Assembly (NCBI GenBank): GCA_902782905.1
Contig: CACZPB010000127.1
Span: forward strand, 1 to 15,194
Direction of reading: 5' to 3'
DNA length: 15,194 nt
From: an uncultured bacterium
Lineage (GTDB): Bacteria > Cyanobacteriota > Vampirovibrionia > Gastranaerophilales > Gastranaerophilaceae
A program made the translations under genes and the position numbers. This document shows, in pieces, positions 1 through 6,009 of the stretch (positions are counted from its first letter, which is position 1; each line of letters opens with the position of its first letter). The notes under the pieces are model-generated. The model was not told the DNA's origin. It did no database searches and saw only the letters and a list, made by a program, of their open reading frames with translations.

Positions 1-25
1 ACCTTACAAGAAGTATGCAAGATAG
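1..25 (+). CDS. rpmI: 50S ribosomal protein L35, 3' end only (partial)
   Basis: The window opens inside a gene read in the frame starting at base 2, giving Pro-Tyr-Lys-Lys-Tyr-Ala-Arg and a TAG stop at 23-25. L35 proteins commonly end in Leu-Pro-Tyr plus a short tail, and rpmI almost always lies directly upstream of rplT (infC-rpmI-rplT order), which starts 12 bases later. The identification therefore rests on seven residues plus gene order. The stop codon overlaps the AGGAG ribosome binding site of rplT, so the two are probably co-transcribed and translated together. Confidence 0.75.
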
Positions 26-37
26 GAGTGTTGAAAG

Positions 38-388
38 ATGAGAATAAGACGTGGAAATGTATGTCGTAACAGACACAAAAAAATATTAAAGCTCGCAAAG
101 GGCTTCAAGGGTGCAAGAAGCAGAATATTTAAGGTAGCTAACATCGCTGTAATGAAAGCTCTTAAGTATGCTTACAGAGACAGACGTGCTACAAAACGTA
201 ACATGAGAAGACTCTGGATTGTCAGAATCAATGCAGCAGTAAGAGAACAAGGTATGAGCTATTCAAGATTTGTAAATGCTTGCAAAAAAGCTAATATTCA
301 AGTTAACAGAAAAATGCTTGCTGACCTTGCAGTAAATGACAAAGAAGCTTTTGAATTGGTTGTTGAAACAGCTAAAGCAGCTTTATAG
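38..388 (+). CDS. rplT: 50S ribosomal protein L20
   Basis: L20 binds 23S rRNA early in assembly of the large ribosomal subunit; in several bacteria it also represses its own operon by binding the mRNA. The 116-residue product has the usual family length and is very basic. The N-terminal segment rich in Arg and Lys (residues 2-25, with R-H-K-K and K-G-F-K-G-A-R-S-R) is the rRNA-binding extension. The middle part A-Y-R-D-R-R-A-T-K-R-N-M-R-R-L-W-I-V-R-I-N-A-A-V-R is the diagnostic L20 core. AGGAG at 24-28 sits 9 bases before the ATG. It follows rpmI and is followed 19 bases later by a strong hairpin, so it ends its operon. Confidence 0.98.
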   Translation: MRIRRGNVCRNRHKKILKLAKGFKGARSRIFKVANIAVMKALKYAYRDRRATKRNMRRLWIVRINAAVREQGMSYSRFVNACKKANIQVNRKMLADLAVNDKEAFELVVETAKAAL

Positions 389-406
389 TTTAATATTGTC
401 TACATT

Positions 407-441
407 AAAAAGCCTGTTCTTTAATAAAGAACAGGCTTTTT
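407..441. terminator. Rho-independent terminator, probably bidirectional
   Basis: A near-perfect hairpin has an 11-bp core stem (412-422 with 426-436) around a loop of about 3-5 bases. It is flanked by an A-run at 407-411 and a T-run at 437-441. It lies just after rplT and 28 bases past the stop of the convergent minus-strand gene. Because it has A's on one side and T's on the other, it can terminate transcription from both directions. Confidence 0.9.
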
Positions 442-468
442 GTTTATCGTAAAAAAGGAGAAGGAAAT

Positions 469-885
469 TTACATATCATATACAAATCTTTGACCGACAA
501 CGTTTGATGCAGCTTCTTCTTTTAGTGCCTGACCGGAAAAGAACATTTGTTTTGCATAGCTTTGAATTTCTGTTTTATACATTTCTTGATCAAAGACTTT
601 TTCGTATTTATTCAAGTAGTCGGTAAGCGGGTCTATAATATCCGTAACGAGTCCGGTTGCAGTATCAACCACTTGCTGCATAACTCTTTCGCCGATACCC
701 AGTTCTTTCATTTTTTCACCGAGTGTAAGACCCAGAAATTTATTTGTGTTTTCTACAGCTTCTTTTGCACGTTCAATATCACGTTCTTCCATAGCGGCTT
801 TACCATTTTCAGCCGCAGTGAACTTCATATTCATATAAGAATTTTGTTCATTTAAAAACGTATTAAGATTAAACGAGCTTGACAT
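469..885 (-). CDS. Hypothetical protein, helical, cytoplasmic
   Basis: I do not recognise this 138-residue protein. It has no signal peptide or membrane segment. It is rich in Glu, Lys, Met and Ala and looks mostly helical: an acidic/basic stretch at residues 25-45 (A-A-M-E-E-R-D-I-E-R-A-K-E-A-V-E-N), a more hydrophobic helix around residues 68-90 (V-M-Q-Q-V-V-D-T-A-T-G-L-V-T-D-I-I-D-P-L), then a polar C-terminus. The start is supported by GGGA about 9 bases upstream of the ATG. It is convergent to rplT and downstream of, but 156 bases away from, the glnA cluster on the same strand, so it may have its own promoter; none was clear. The antisense ORF inside it has no such features and was discarded. 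Confidence 0.75.
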   Translation of the reverse strand: MSSSFNLNTFLNEQNSYMNMKFTAAENGKAAMEERDIERAKEAVENTNKFLGLTLGEKMKELGIGERVMQQVVDTATGLVTDIIDPLTDYLNKYEKVFDQEMYKTEIQSYAKQMFFSGQALKEEAASNVVGQRFVYDM

Positions 886-1041
886 ATTATCCGTTCCCTA
901 TTATTTGTATTAATGTTATCGGCAAATTTTTCAAAAACTTTAGGATTTTTTTAAGAAAATTTACAATTCGTTACATAATAAGAATATAAAAAAATATAAA
1001 CAGGGTTAGGAGTTTTTCGTTCGAAAATTACTGCTTATAAT

Positions 1042-1680
1042 TTAAACAATAGTGCTGCGTTTATATTCCAGTTGTTTTTTTATGCACACTTGTGAAATAT
1101 AGTCCATATCTTTTGGAGCAATGTCGGTAAAACAAAATGATGCTTTGTATATATTGTCGTCTTCATCTTCTCTTATAAATTTTGCTCTTACACTGATTGT
1201 TCTGGTTGGAAACTGGATTTCTATATTTACATTTTCCGGAAAAGCCGTTCTTTTTGTTGGCACAACTCTAACACCGTTTGCTGAAATATCGTGTGTTATT
1301 GAAGATATAGAAATCTGTTGTTCTTCTTCTGTGACAAAAGAAATCACGGCTTTTTCTTCAAGTTTTATTCTAAAGTATTCTCTATTTTGTTGATATTCAA
1401 GCCCGTCAGGGGTATTTAGAGAAAAATAAATATACGGATCTTCCTTATTTACGACCAAAAGTCTTGTTTTTGTTCTGTAAAGACCGTTGTCGCAAACAAA
1501 GCTTAGAGTAACATCTTGTGGGGCTGGGATTATGAGTCCTTCTTCGTATTTTGTACAAGCGTAAATTTCTTTTTCACCCATAATTTTTATTGCGGATTTA
1601 ATACAGTGAGCGCTTCCTTGCCTGTCTTTAAACAGTATTTTTATGTAGTTTATATTTGCTAAATCAAGGTTGAATTTCAT
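1042..1680 (-). CDS. PilZ-domain protein, YcgR-like (probable c-di-GMP receptor)
   Basis: This 212-residue protein has the two-part layout of YcgR-type c-di-GMP effectors: an N-terminal beta-rich domain (about residues 8-92) and a C-terminal PilZ domain (about 96-205). Both signature motifs are present. The R-x-x-x-R motif is R100-E-Y-F-R104, and the D-x-S-x-x-G motif is D131-I-S-A-N-G136. In the family these bind cyclic di-GMP, and the bound form alters motility, secretion or polysaccharide synthesis by contacting a partner. The partner here is unknown. Its ATG overlaps the TGA of the upstream small gene (ATGA), with GAGGG just before it, which indicates translational coupling. It is the last gene of the glnA cluster. 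No membrane segment or signal peptide is seen. Confidence 0.88.
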   Translation of the reverse strand: MKFNLDLANINYIKILFKDRQGSAHCIKSAIKIMGEKEIYACTKYEEGLIIPAPQDVTLSFVCDNGLYRTKTRLLVVNKEDPYIYFSLNTPDGLEYQQNREYFRIKLEEKAVISFVTEEEQQISISSITHDISANGVRVVPTKRTAFPENVNIEIQFPTRTISVRAKFIREDEDDNIYKASFCFTDIAPKDMDYISQVCIKKQLEYKRSTIV

Positions 1681-1877
1681 TTTACCCTCACAAGTGTTCC
1701 GCTTTGCAGCTTATAAACGCCGATTTTTTTGCCTTTTTTATCGTACTGAACTATTTTACCGCTTCTTGTTTTTTTGAATGTTCCTTGAGGCGGATTCTTA
1801 AGCTCCCGAACGGGAATTGCGGCAAGCGTTGTTGACGCAAACATACTAATTAAAGCTATACAGAAAAATCGTTTCAT
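1677..1877 (-). CDS. Small secreted basic protein, unknown function
   Basis: A 66-residue protein starts with a classical signal peptide: M-K-R, a hydrophobic core (F-F-C-I-A-L-I-S-M-F-A) and a likely signal peptidase I site after T-L-A-A around residue 20. The mature part is about 46 residues, strongly basic, with K-K-T-R-S-G-K-I-V-Q-Y-D-K-K-G-K-K-I-G-V-Y and no cysteines, so it would be a small exported beta-rich peptide. I do not know a family for it. It starts 11 bases after the glnA stop, with AGGG overlapping that stop, and its TGA overlaps the ATG of the PilZ gene. The tight spacing on both sides and the clear signal peptide argue that it is real. Confidence 0.75.
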   Translation of the reverse strand: MKRFFCIALISMFASTTLAAIPVRELKNPPQGTFKKTRSGKIVQYDKKGKKIGVYKLQSGTLVRVK

Positions 1878-1888
1878 GAAATTTTACC

Positions 1889-3253
1889 CTAGTATCTTGC
1901 CAAGTACTTATCTAGCTCCCACTGAGAAACATAGGTTCTAAAATCATCCCATTCCATACCTTTCGCAGTCAAGAATTCATCTAAAATGTGCGAACCCAGT
2001 GCCGTTTTTGCAATTAAAGATTTTTCCATATTATCAAGTGCCTCTTTCAAGCTTCCTGGGAGTGATTCTATTCTCATTTTTTTACGTTCTCTGTCAGAAA
2101 GTTTGTAAATATTTGCTTCTACCGGTTTTGGCGGCTCAATTTTGTTCCTTACTCCATCAAGACATGCTGCAAGAATTGTTGCAAACGCTAAATACGGGTT
2201 GCAGCTCGGGTCTGGCGAACGAAGTTCTACACGGGTAGAAACGCCACGTTTTGCAGGAACTCTTAAGAGTGCACTTCTGTTAGCAAGTGACCAAGCCATA
2301 TATACAGGAGCTTCATACCCCGGAACAATACGTTTGTAGCTGTTAACCGTAGGGTTAAGAATTGCAGTTATGCTCTTGATGTGTTTTAACATACCGCCGA
2401 TTGAGTATTTTGCCGTATCCGAAAGCTGGTATTCAGCTTTTGGATCGTAGAATGCGTTTTTACCTTTTAAGTCTGCAAGAGAGATGTTGCAGTGCATGCC
2501 TGAGCCGTTAATTCCAAAAATCGGCTTAGGCATAAATGTTGCGTGAAGTCCGTATTGAGCGGCAATAGCTTTTACTGCTATTCTGAATGTTACAACGTTA
2601 TCTGCTGTTGTAAGAATATCAGAATATTTAAAATCGATTTCGTGCTGTCCGTCAGAAACCTCATGGTGAGAAGCTTCAATGTCAAATCCCATATCTTGCA
2701 GTGTACTAACGATATCAGAGCGAACTTCTTCTCCCAAATCATCAGGACCTACATCGTAATATCCTGCCCTATCATGGGTTATTGTTGTAACATGCCCTTC
2801 TTCATCTTTTTCAAACAAGAAAAATTCTGCTTCAGGACCGACATTCATTGAAAGCCCGAGTTTCTGAGCTTCTGCCATAAGTCTTTTTAGGTTGCATCTC
2901 GGACACCCTTCAAATGGTGTTCCGTCTGCATTATAGATATCGCAAATGAGTCTTGCGGAATTTTTGCCGTCGTGCTCTTGCCAAGGAAGAATCTGGAAAG
3001 TGTTTTTGTCAGGAAAGAAGAACATATCGGATGTTTCAATATTTCTGAATCCTTTAATGGAAGATCCGTCAAGCATAATTTCATTGTTCAAGACTCTGTC
3101 AATATGCTCAGATGGCACTGCCAAATTTTTTACCTGTCCGTTAATGTCAACAAATTGAAGCTTAATAAATTGAACATTATGTTCTTTTATTAGTTTTTTT
3201 ATGTCTTCATCCGTGTATTTTGCGCCATTCATAGGTTGGTGTTGAAAATCCAT
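1889..3253 (-). CDS. glnA: Glutamine synthetase, type I (GSI-alpha-like)
   Basis: The enzyme makes glutamine from glutamate, ammonia and ATP and forms dodecamers in the cytoplasm. All main motifs are visible: L61-D-G-S-S-I-K-G-F near the N-terminus; the metal-binding G-P-E141-A-E143-F-F-L-F; H196-H-E-V-S-D-G-Q-H-E-I-D-F; the ATP/glutamate site N249-G-S-G-M-H-C-N; the flap loop N300-P-T-V-N-S-Y-K-R with P-G-Y-E314-A-P; and R341-V-E-L-R-S-P-D. At 454 residues, with no adenylylation region, it resembles the GSI-alpha type (about 444 residues in Bacillus) rather than the adenylylated GSI-beta type. A strong GGAGGGAG lies upstream of the ATG. Two small genes follow in the same direction. The Arg that senses glutamine in Bacillus GS appears shifted by one position (see findings). 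Confidence 0.98.
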   Translation of the reverse strand: MDFQHQPMNGAKYTDEDIKKLIKEHNVQFIKLQFVDINGQVKNLAVPSEHIDRVLNNEIMLDGSSIKGFRNIETSDMFFFPDKNTFQILPWQEHDGKNSARLICDIYNADGTPFEGCPRCNLKRLMAEAQKLGLSMNVGPEAEFFLFEKDEEGHVTTITHDRAGYYDVGPDDLGEEVRSDIVSTLQDMGFDIEASHHEVSDGQHEIDFKYSDILTTADNVVTFRIAVKAIAAQYGLHATFMPKPIFGINGSGMHCNISLADLKGKNAFYDPKAEYQLSDTAKYSIGGMLKHIKSITAILNPTVNSYKRIVPGYEAPVYMAWSLANRSALLRVPAKRGVSTRVELRSPDPSCNPYLAFATILAACLDGVRNKIEPPKPVEANIYKLSDRERKKMRIESLPGSLKEALDNMEKSLIAKTALGSHILDEFLTAKGMEWDDFRTYVSQWELDKYLARY

Positions 3254-3282
3254 ACTCTCCCTCCATTCATTTTGATGTTTCT

Positions 3283-3312
3283 ATAATATCCTATTTTCTT
3301 CATAAAGGTCAA
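3283..3312 (-). promoter_or_regulatory. Sigma-70-type promoter of glnA
   Basis: Read on the minus strand, TTGACC (3312-3307) is followed after 18 bases by TATTAT (3288-3283). Transcription would start near 3276, giving a leader of roughly 22 bases that holds the GGAGGGAG ribosome binding site of glnA. Both hexamers are close to consensus. Confidence 0.65.
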
Positions 3313-3344
3313 TAGATTAGGTGTAAAGAATAGATAAAGACAGA

Positions 3345-3368
3345 GTTTCTTAAACATTTGTAACAAAT
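3345..3368. promoter_or_regulatory. Two small adjacent dyads between glnA and the divergent regulator gene
   Basis: GTTT-CTT-AAAC (3345-3355) and ATTTG-TAA-CAAAT (3356-3368) are perfect short inverted repeats lying end to end, with centres 12 bp apart. They lie upstream of the glnA promoter and upstream of the divergent MerR-like gene. This is a plausible place for operator sites, but short AT-rich dyads are common by chance. No convincing promoter was seen for the plus-strand gene. Confidence 0.3.
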
Positions 3369-3432
3369 AGTGGAAAATAAAAAATTTATTATGTAGGATA
3401 TATATTGGAGATGAAAAGAGGGGATTTTGGGC

Positions 3433-3939
3433 ATGAATTCTGAATCTAATAGAGTATTGTTACCAAATGATGTTAGAAGAATATTGAATATTGATAATAA
3501 AGAGATAGTTGAGCTTTGCAAAAAAACATCAGTAACCCCTAAAAAAGACCAAAAAGGTCAAATATACTTTTCTGTAGATGAAGTAAAGAAATTAAGAAAT
3601 GCAAAGTTAGCTGGGAAAGAGAAGGATAAAAAAGTGGCATTACCCGTTATGACAAAACCAAATTCACAAGCCGTTGTGAATGGTTTACTTGAAACATTAA
3701 ATAAAATGGAAAATAACATCACAACATCCATGACAAAGCTTATTGATGAGAAACTTGAAGGCATGGATGACGTTGTACTTGAGCTTGTACGTTGCAAAAC
3801 CGAAAACGAAAATCTCAAAAACAAAGTTAATGAACTCAACAAAGAAAACTTTAAGCTGAAAAATATTTTAAACAGCTTTAAGCCTCTTGTTGCAGGGTTC
3901 TATATTAAAAAAGAAGAAGAAAATAATATATTGCTTTAA
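3433..3939 (+). CDS. MerR-like winged-helix protein with C-terminal coiled coil
   Basis: This 168-residue protein has an N-terminal segment (about residues 8-57) that reads like a MerR/excisionase-type winged helix: L-L-P-N-D-V-R-R-I-L-N-I, then K-G-Q-I-Y-F-S-V-D-E-V-K-K-L. It is followed by a basic linker and a long helical region (about 80-148) with Leu at 128, 135 and 142, a heptad pattern suggesting a dimeric coiled coil. The layout recalls MerR-family regulators and also RacA-type chromosome-binding proteins; the exact family is not recognised. I chose the ATG at 3433 because GAGGGG (3418-3423) is 9 bases upstream; a TTG at 3427 is in frame but only 3 bases from that site. recA follows after 27 bases, so the two are probably co-transcribed. 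It is divergent from glnA. Confidence 0.82.
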   Translation: MNSESNRVLLPNDVRRILNIDNKEIVELCKKTSVTPKKDQKGQIYFSVDEVKKLRNAKLAGKEKDKKVALPVMTKPNSQAVVNGLLETLNKMENNITTSMTKLIDEKLEGMDDVVLELVRCKTENENLKNKVNELNKENFKLKNILNSFKPLVAGFYIKKEEENNILL

Positions 3940-3966
3940 TAAAAAAGTGACATTAAGGAGTTTAGT

Positions 3967-4989
3967 ATGGCAGTAAAAGAAGAAGAAAAAGCAGCTGTAT
4001 CCGATGAAAGACAAAAAGCCCTAAAGTTGGCTATTGATAAAATTGAAAAAGATTTTGGAAAAGGCGCGATTATGAAGCTTGGTGATAAGCCGGCTGTCAG
4101 CGTCGAAACAATTCCAACCGGTGCTCTTGCTCTTGATGTGGCCTTGGGTGTCGGCGGCATTCCAAGAGGTCGTATTATTGAGGTTTATGGTCCAGAATCA
4201 TCCGGTAAAACGACTCTCGCTCAACACATTGTTGCCGAATGCCAGAAAAAAGGCGGGATTGCTGCATTTGTTGATGCAGAACACGCTCTTGACCCAGAAT
4301 ATGCAAGAAACCTTGGCGTAAACATTGATGAACTTCTTATTTCACAGCCGGATACAGGGGAGCAAGCTCTTGACATCACAGAAGAACTCGTTCGTTCTGG
4401 CGCTGTTGACATAATTGTTGTTGACTCTGTAGCGGCTCTTGTTCCGAAAGCTGAAATCGAAGGCTCTATGGAAGACCAACAAATGGGCTTGCAAGCAAGA
4501 TTAATGTCCAAAGCTCTTAGAAAACTTACAGGTATTATCGGAAAAACAAATACTACTGTTATATTCATAAACCAATTAAGACAAAAAATCGGTGTAATGT
4601 ACGGAAATCCTGAAACAACAACAGGTGGTAATGCACTGAAATACTATGCGTCTGTTCGTATGGAAATAAAGAGAGTAGAAGGCTTAAAAGGCGATGGAGA
4701 AGATGTCGGTAACCATGTTCGAGTCAGAGTTTTGAAAAACAAGGTTGCACCTCCTTTTAGAACAGCTGAATTTGATATCATATTTGGCAAGGGTATTTGC
4801 AAAATCGGTAATATTTTGGATGTTGCCGTAGATTTGGATATTGTTAAAAAAGCAGGTTCATGGTTTAGCTTTAACGATGAAAAATTGGGACAGGGCAGAG
4901 ATAAGGCAAAAGAATTCTTGGCGGAAAATCCTGATATTTTAAATACAGTTGAGAAACTTGTCAGAGAAAAATTAGCAGAAAATGCATAA
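3967..4989 (+). CDS. recA: Recombinase RecA
   Basis: RecA forms ATP-dependent filaments on single-stranded DNA, carries out strand exchange in recombination and repair, and triggers LexA-type self-cleavage where an SOS system exists. The 340-residue protein has the full-length core: Walker A G75-P-E-S-S-G-K-T-T, the catalytic Glu in F-V-D-A-E105-H-A-L-D, Walker B D148-I-I-V-V-D153-S, loop L1 around E-G-S-M-E-D (165-170) and loop L2 from N202-Q-L-R-Q-K to the T-T-T-G-G at 217-221. AAGGAG at 3955-3960 lies 6 bases before the ATG. No separate promoter is obvious in the 27-base gap after the MerR-like gene, so expression likely comes from upstream. No known cyanobacterial or Bacillus-type SOS box was seen. 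A strong terminator follows directly. Confidence 0.99.
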   Translation: MAVKEEEKAAVSDERQKALKLAIDKIEKDFGKGAIMKLGDKPAVSVETIPTGALALDVALGVGGIPRGRIIEVYGPESSGKTTLAQHIVAECQKKGGIAAFVDAEHALDPEYARNLGVNIDELLISQPDTGEQALDITEELVRSGAVDIIVVDSVAALVPKAEIEGSMEDQQMGLQARLMSKALRKLTGIIGKTNTTVIFINQLRQKIGVMYGNPETTTGGNALKYYASVRMEIKRVEGLKGDGEDVGNHVRVRVLKNKVAPPFRTAEFDIIFGKGICKIGNILDVAVDLDIVKKAGSWFSFNDEKLGQGRDKAKEFLAENPDILNTVEKLVREKLAENA

Positions 4990-4990
4990 T

Positions 4991-5035
4991 AAAAAAAAGA
5001 GAGCATGGTTTAAAAATACCATGCTCTTTTTTTTT
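4991..5035 (+). terminator. Rho-independent terminator after recA
   Basis: GAGCATGGT (5001-5009) pairs perfectly with ACCATGCTC (5018-5026) around an 8-base loop. It is preceded by an A-run and followed by an unbroken run of about nine T's. It starts right after the recA stop codon. Confidence 0.93.
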
Positions 5036-5095
5036 GCTTGTTCGCTGATTAATATAAGATACATAAACCCAAAATACAGGTCAGGCGTGAATTTT

Positions 5096-5158
5096 ACATG
5101 TTTCATAAAATACCCTTTTAATATGATTTTAAGGGGTTGACATTAGTATGAAACATGT
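5096..5158. promoter_or_regulatory. Paired operator-like 12-bp inverted elements around a promoter
   Basis: ACATGTTTCATA (5096-5107) and its exact reverse complement TATGAAACATGT (5147-5158) are 51 bp apart centre to centre. Each copy contains a dyad of its own (ATG-3 bases-CAT). The second copy sits wholly between the -35 and -10 boxes of the promoter at 5137-5166, where a bound protein would block RNA polymerase. The first copy lies about five DNA turns upstream, so two bound dimers could meet by looping. Since the predicted start of transcription is near 5173, the pair is not part of that transcript and is best read as protein-binding DNA. A weak 7-bp stem (5112-5118 with 5131-5137) lies between them. 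The regulator is unknown. Confidence 0.6.
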
Positions 5159-5166
5159 GGTATAAA
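5137..5166 (+). promoter_or_regulatory. Sigma-70 promoter of the ACT-domain/TPR genes
   Basis: A perfect -35 box TTGACA (5137-5142) is followed after 18 bases by TATAAA (5161-5166). This is the strongest promoter match in the window. Start of transcription would be near 5173, leaving a leader of about 64 bases before the ACT-domain gene. Confidence 0.8.
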
Positions 5167-5192
5167 GTAAGTGGGGTAAATGTATATTTTTG

Positions 5193-5223
5193 AGTCTTGC
5201 ACACTTTGCAAGACTTTCCTTTT
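5193..5223 (+). promoter_or_regulatory. Leader hairpin, attenuator-like
   Basis: AGTCTTGCA (5193-5201) pairs perfectly with TGCAAGACT (5207-5215), a 9-bp stem with a 5-base loop. A T-rich tract (TTCCTTTT) follows, and the ribosome binding site AGAGGA comes only some 10 bases later. It could act as a partial terminator or protect the leader; the interrupted T-tract makes full termination doubtful. Confidence 0.5.
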
Positions 5224-5236
5224 ATAAGAGGACAAT

Positions 5237-5518
5237 ATGGACGAAAATAAAATTATTATAACAGTTTCAGGATCAGACAAAGTCGGAATTGTAGCAAGTG
5301 TGTCAACACTGCTTGCAAAATATAAGGTTAATATTGAAGATATTAAGCAGACATTAATGCAAGGACATTTTGTAATGTTCATGCTCTGTGACATAAAAAC
5401 TTCGGAACTAAACTTTAAAGATTTAAAAAATGCCTTGATAGAAGAAGGTAACAGATTAGAACTTGAAATTTGGGTTCAGAAAAAAGGCATTTTTGAAAAA
5501 ATGCACACTATTCAATAG
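5237..5518 (+). CDS. ACT-domain protein, UPF0237 family
   Basis: A single ACT domain fills this 93-residue protein. The diagnostic stretch is D-K-V-G-I-V-A-S-V-S-T-L-L-A (residues 14-27), followed by N-I-E-D-I-K-Q-T-L-M-Q-G-H-F-V-M-F-M-L, which is typical of the UPF0237 (1ZPV-like) family. ACT domains usually bind amino acids or similar small ligands and control a partner. The ligand here is unknown. In Firmicutes the gene is commonly paired with a UPF0210 (DUF711/PFL-like) gene; that partner is absent here and a TPR gene follows after 2 bases instead. AGAGGA precedes the ATG. The promoter with paired operator-like sites and the leader hairpin indicate controlled expression. Confidence 0.92.
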   Translation: MDENKIIITVSGSDKVGIVASVSTLLAKYKVNIEDIKQTLMQGHFVMFMLCDIKTSELNFKDLKNALIEEGNRLELEIWVQKKGIFEKMHTIQ

Positions 5519-5520
5519 TT

Positions 5521-5895
5521 ATGGAAGAAGAATTAGAGAAGCTTAATAAAATAACTGATTTTTTCAGGCGAATGAATACAAAAATTCGTCTTTTTGATTT
5601 GATAGAGAGTGCAAAAGCAGAATATGACAAGTATGAATACGATTCAGCAAAAAGCTCTTTGGAGGAAGCATACCGCTTGGATAGCAAAAATGCTGTCGTT
5701 TTAAGAGGTTTGGGATGTGTTGCACAGTTCGAAAAAAATTTTGACAAGGCTATAGAATACTTTCAGTCTGCTCTTAAATTTTCCGAAAAAAGAGAAGTTG
5801 AATACACACTGATTGGTATGGCTTATTACTTGCAGGACAAACTGGATGAAGCTGTAAAATATTTTAATCTTGCAATAGATGAGAATGACAACTAA
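5521..5895 (+). CDS. TPR-repeat protein, interrupted by an in-frame TAA
   Basis: This 124-residue product has a charged N-terminal helix pair (residues 1-33) followed by about two and a half tetratricopeptide units: Y-D-K-Y-E-Y-D-S-A-K-S-S-L-E-E-A-Y-R-L, then A-V-V-L-R-G-L-G-C-V-A-Q-F-E-K-N-F-D-K-A-I-E-Y-F, and E-Y-T-L-I-G-M-A-Y-Y-L-Q-D. TPRs are protein-binding scaffolds. The TAA at 5893-5895 cuts the frame right after A-I-D-E-N-D-N, the usual border between two TPR units. The frame then stays open for 29 more codons that read as the next TPR helices. The gene starts 2 bases after the ACT gene, with no clear ribosome binding site of its own, so it depends on coupling. It has no signal peptide and is probably cytoplasmic. 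Confidence 0.8.
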   Translation: MEEELEKLNKITDFFRRMNTKIRLFDLIESAKAEYDKYEYDSAKSSLEEAYRLDSKNAVVLRGLGCVAQFEKNFDKAIEYFQSALKFSEKREVEYTLIGMAYYLQDKLDEAVKYFNLAIDENDN

Positions 5896-5985
5896 GACAA
5901 AGCTTATGATGGCAGAAACCAAGCTATGCTTGAAAATCATTTGAAGATTATAGATTTGCAGGAATCATTAAAAAAATATTTCTAA
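5896..5985 (+). pseudogene. Detached C-terminal tail of the TPR protein
   Basis: Directly after the TAA at 5893-5895 the same frame continues with 29 sense codons to a TAA at 5983-5985: D-K-A-Y-D-G-R-N-Q-A-M-L-E-N-H-L-K-I-I-D, then L-Q-E-S-L-K-K-Y-F. The D-K-A-Y part fits the start of a TPR helix following N-D-N, and the rest is a capping helix. One base change (TAT or TAC to TAA) would explain the break. There is no ribosome binding site for separate translation of this tail. A sequencing error, a recent nonsense mutation or stop readthrough are all possible. Confidence 0.6.
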
Positions 5986-6009
5986 GTTTAAAGTAGCAAA
6001 TATACTTCC

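Noticed and set aside
1014..1027. TTTTCG-TT-CGAAAA palindrome as terminator of the PilZ cluster
   Set aside because: The loop would be too small for the full stem, the stem is AT-rich, and no clear T-run follows on the minus strand.
2142..2851. Plus-strand open frames within glnA
   Set aside because: Antisense to a complete glutamine synthetase gene with all motifs; no independent evidence.
3427..3435. TTG at 3427 as start of the MerR-like protein
   Set aside because: It lies only 3 bases from the GAGGGG site, whereas the ATG at 3433 has a 9-base spacing and adds no conflict.
3411..3443. Short upstream open frame ATG at 3411 before the MerR-like gene
   Set aside because: Ten codons with a GGAG that touches the ATG without spacing; no sign of a leader peptide.
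4221..5006. Long open frames on the minus strand opposite recA
   Set aside because: They are antisense shadows of a highly conserved gene, with Ser/Phe-rich products and no start signals.
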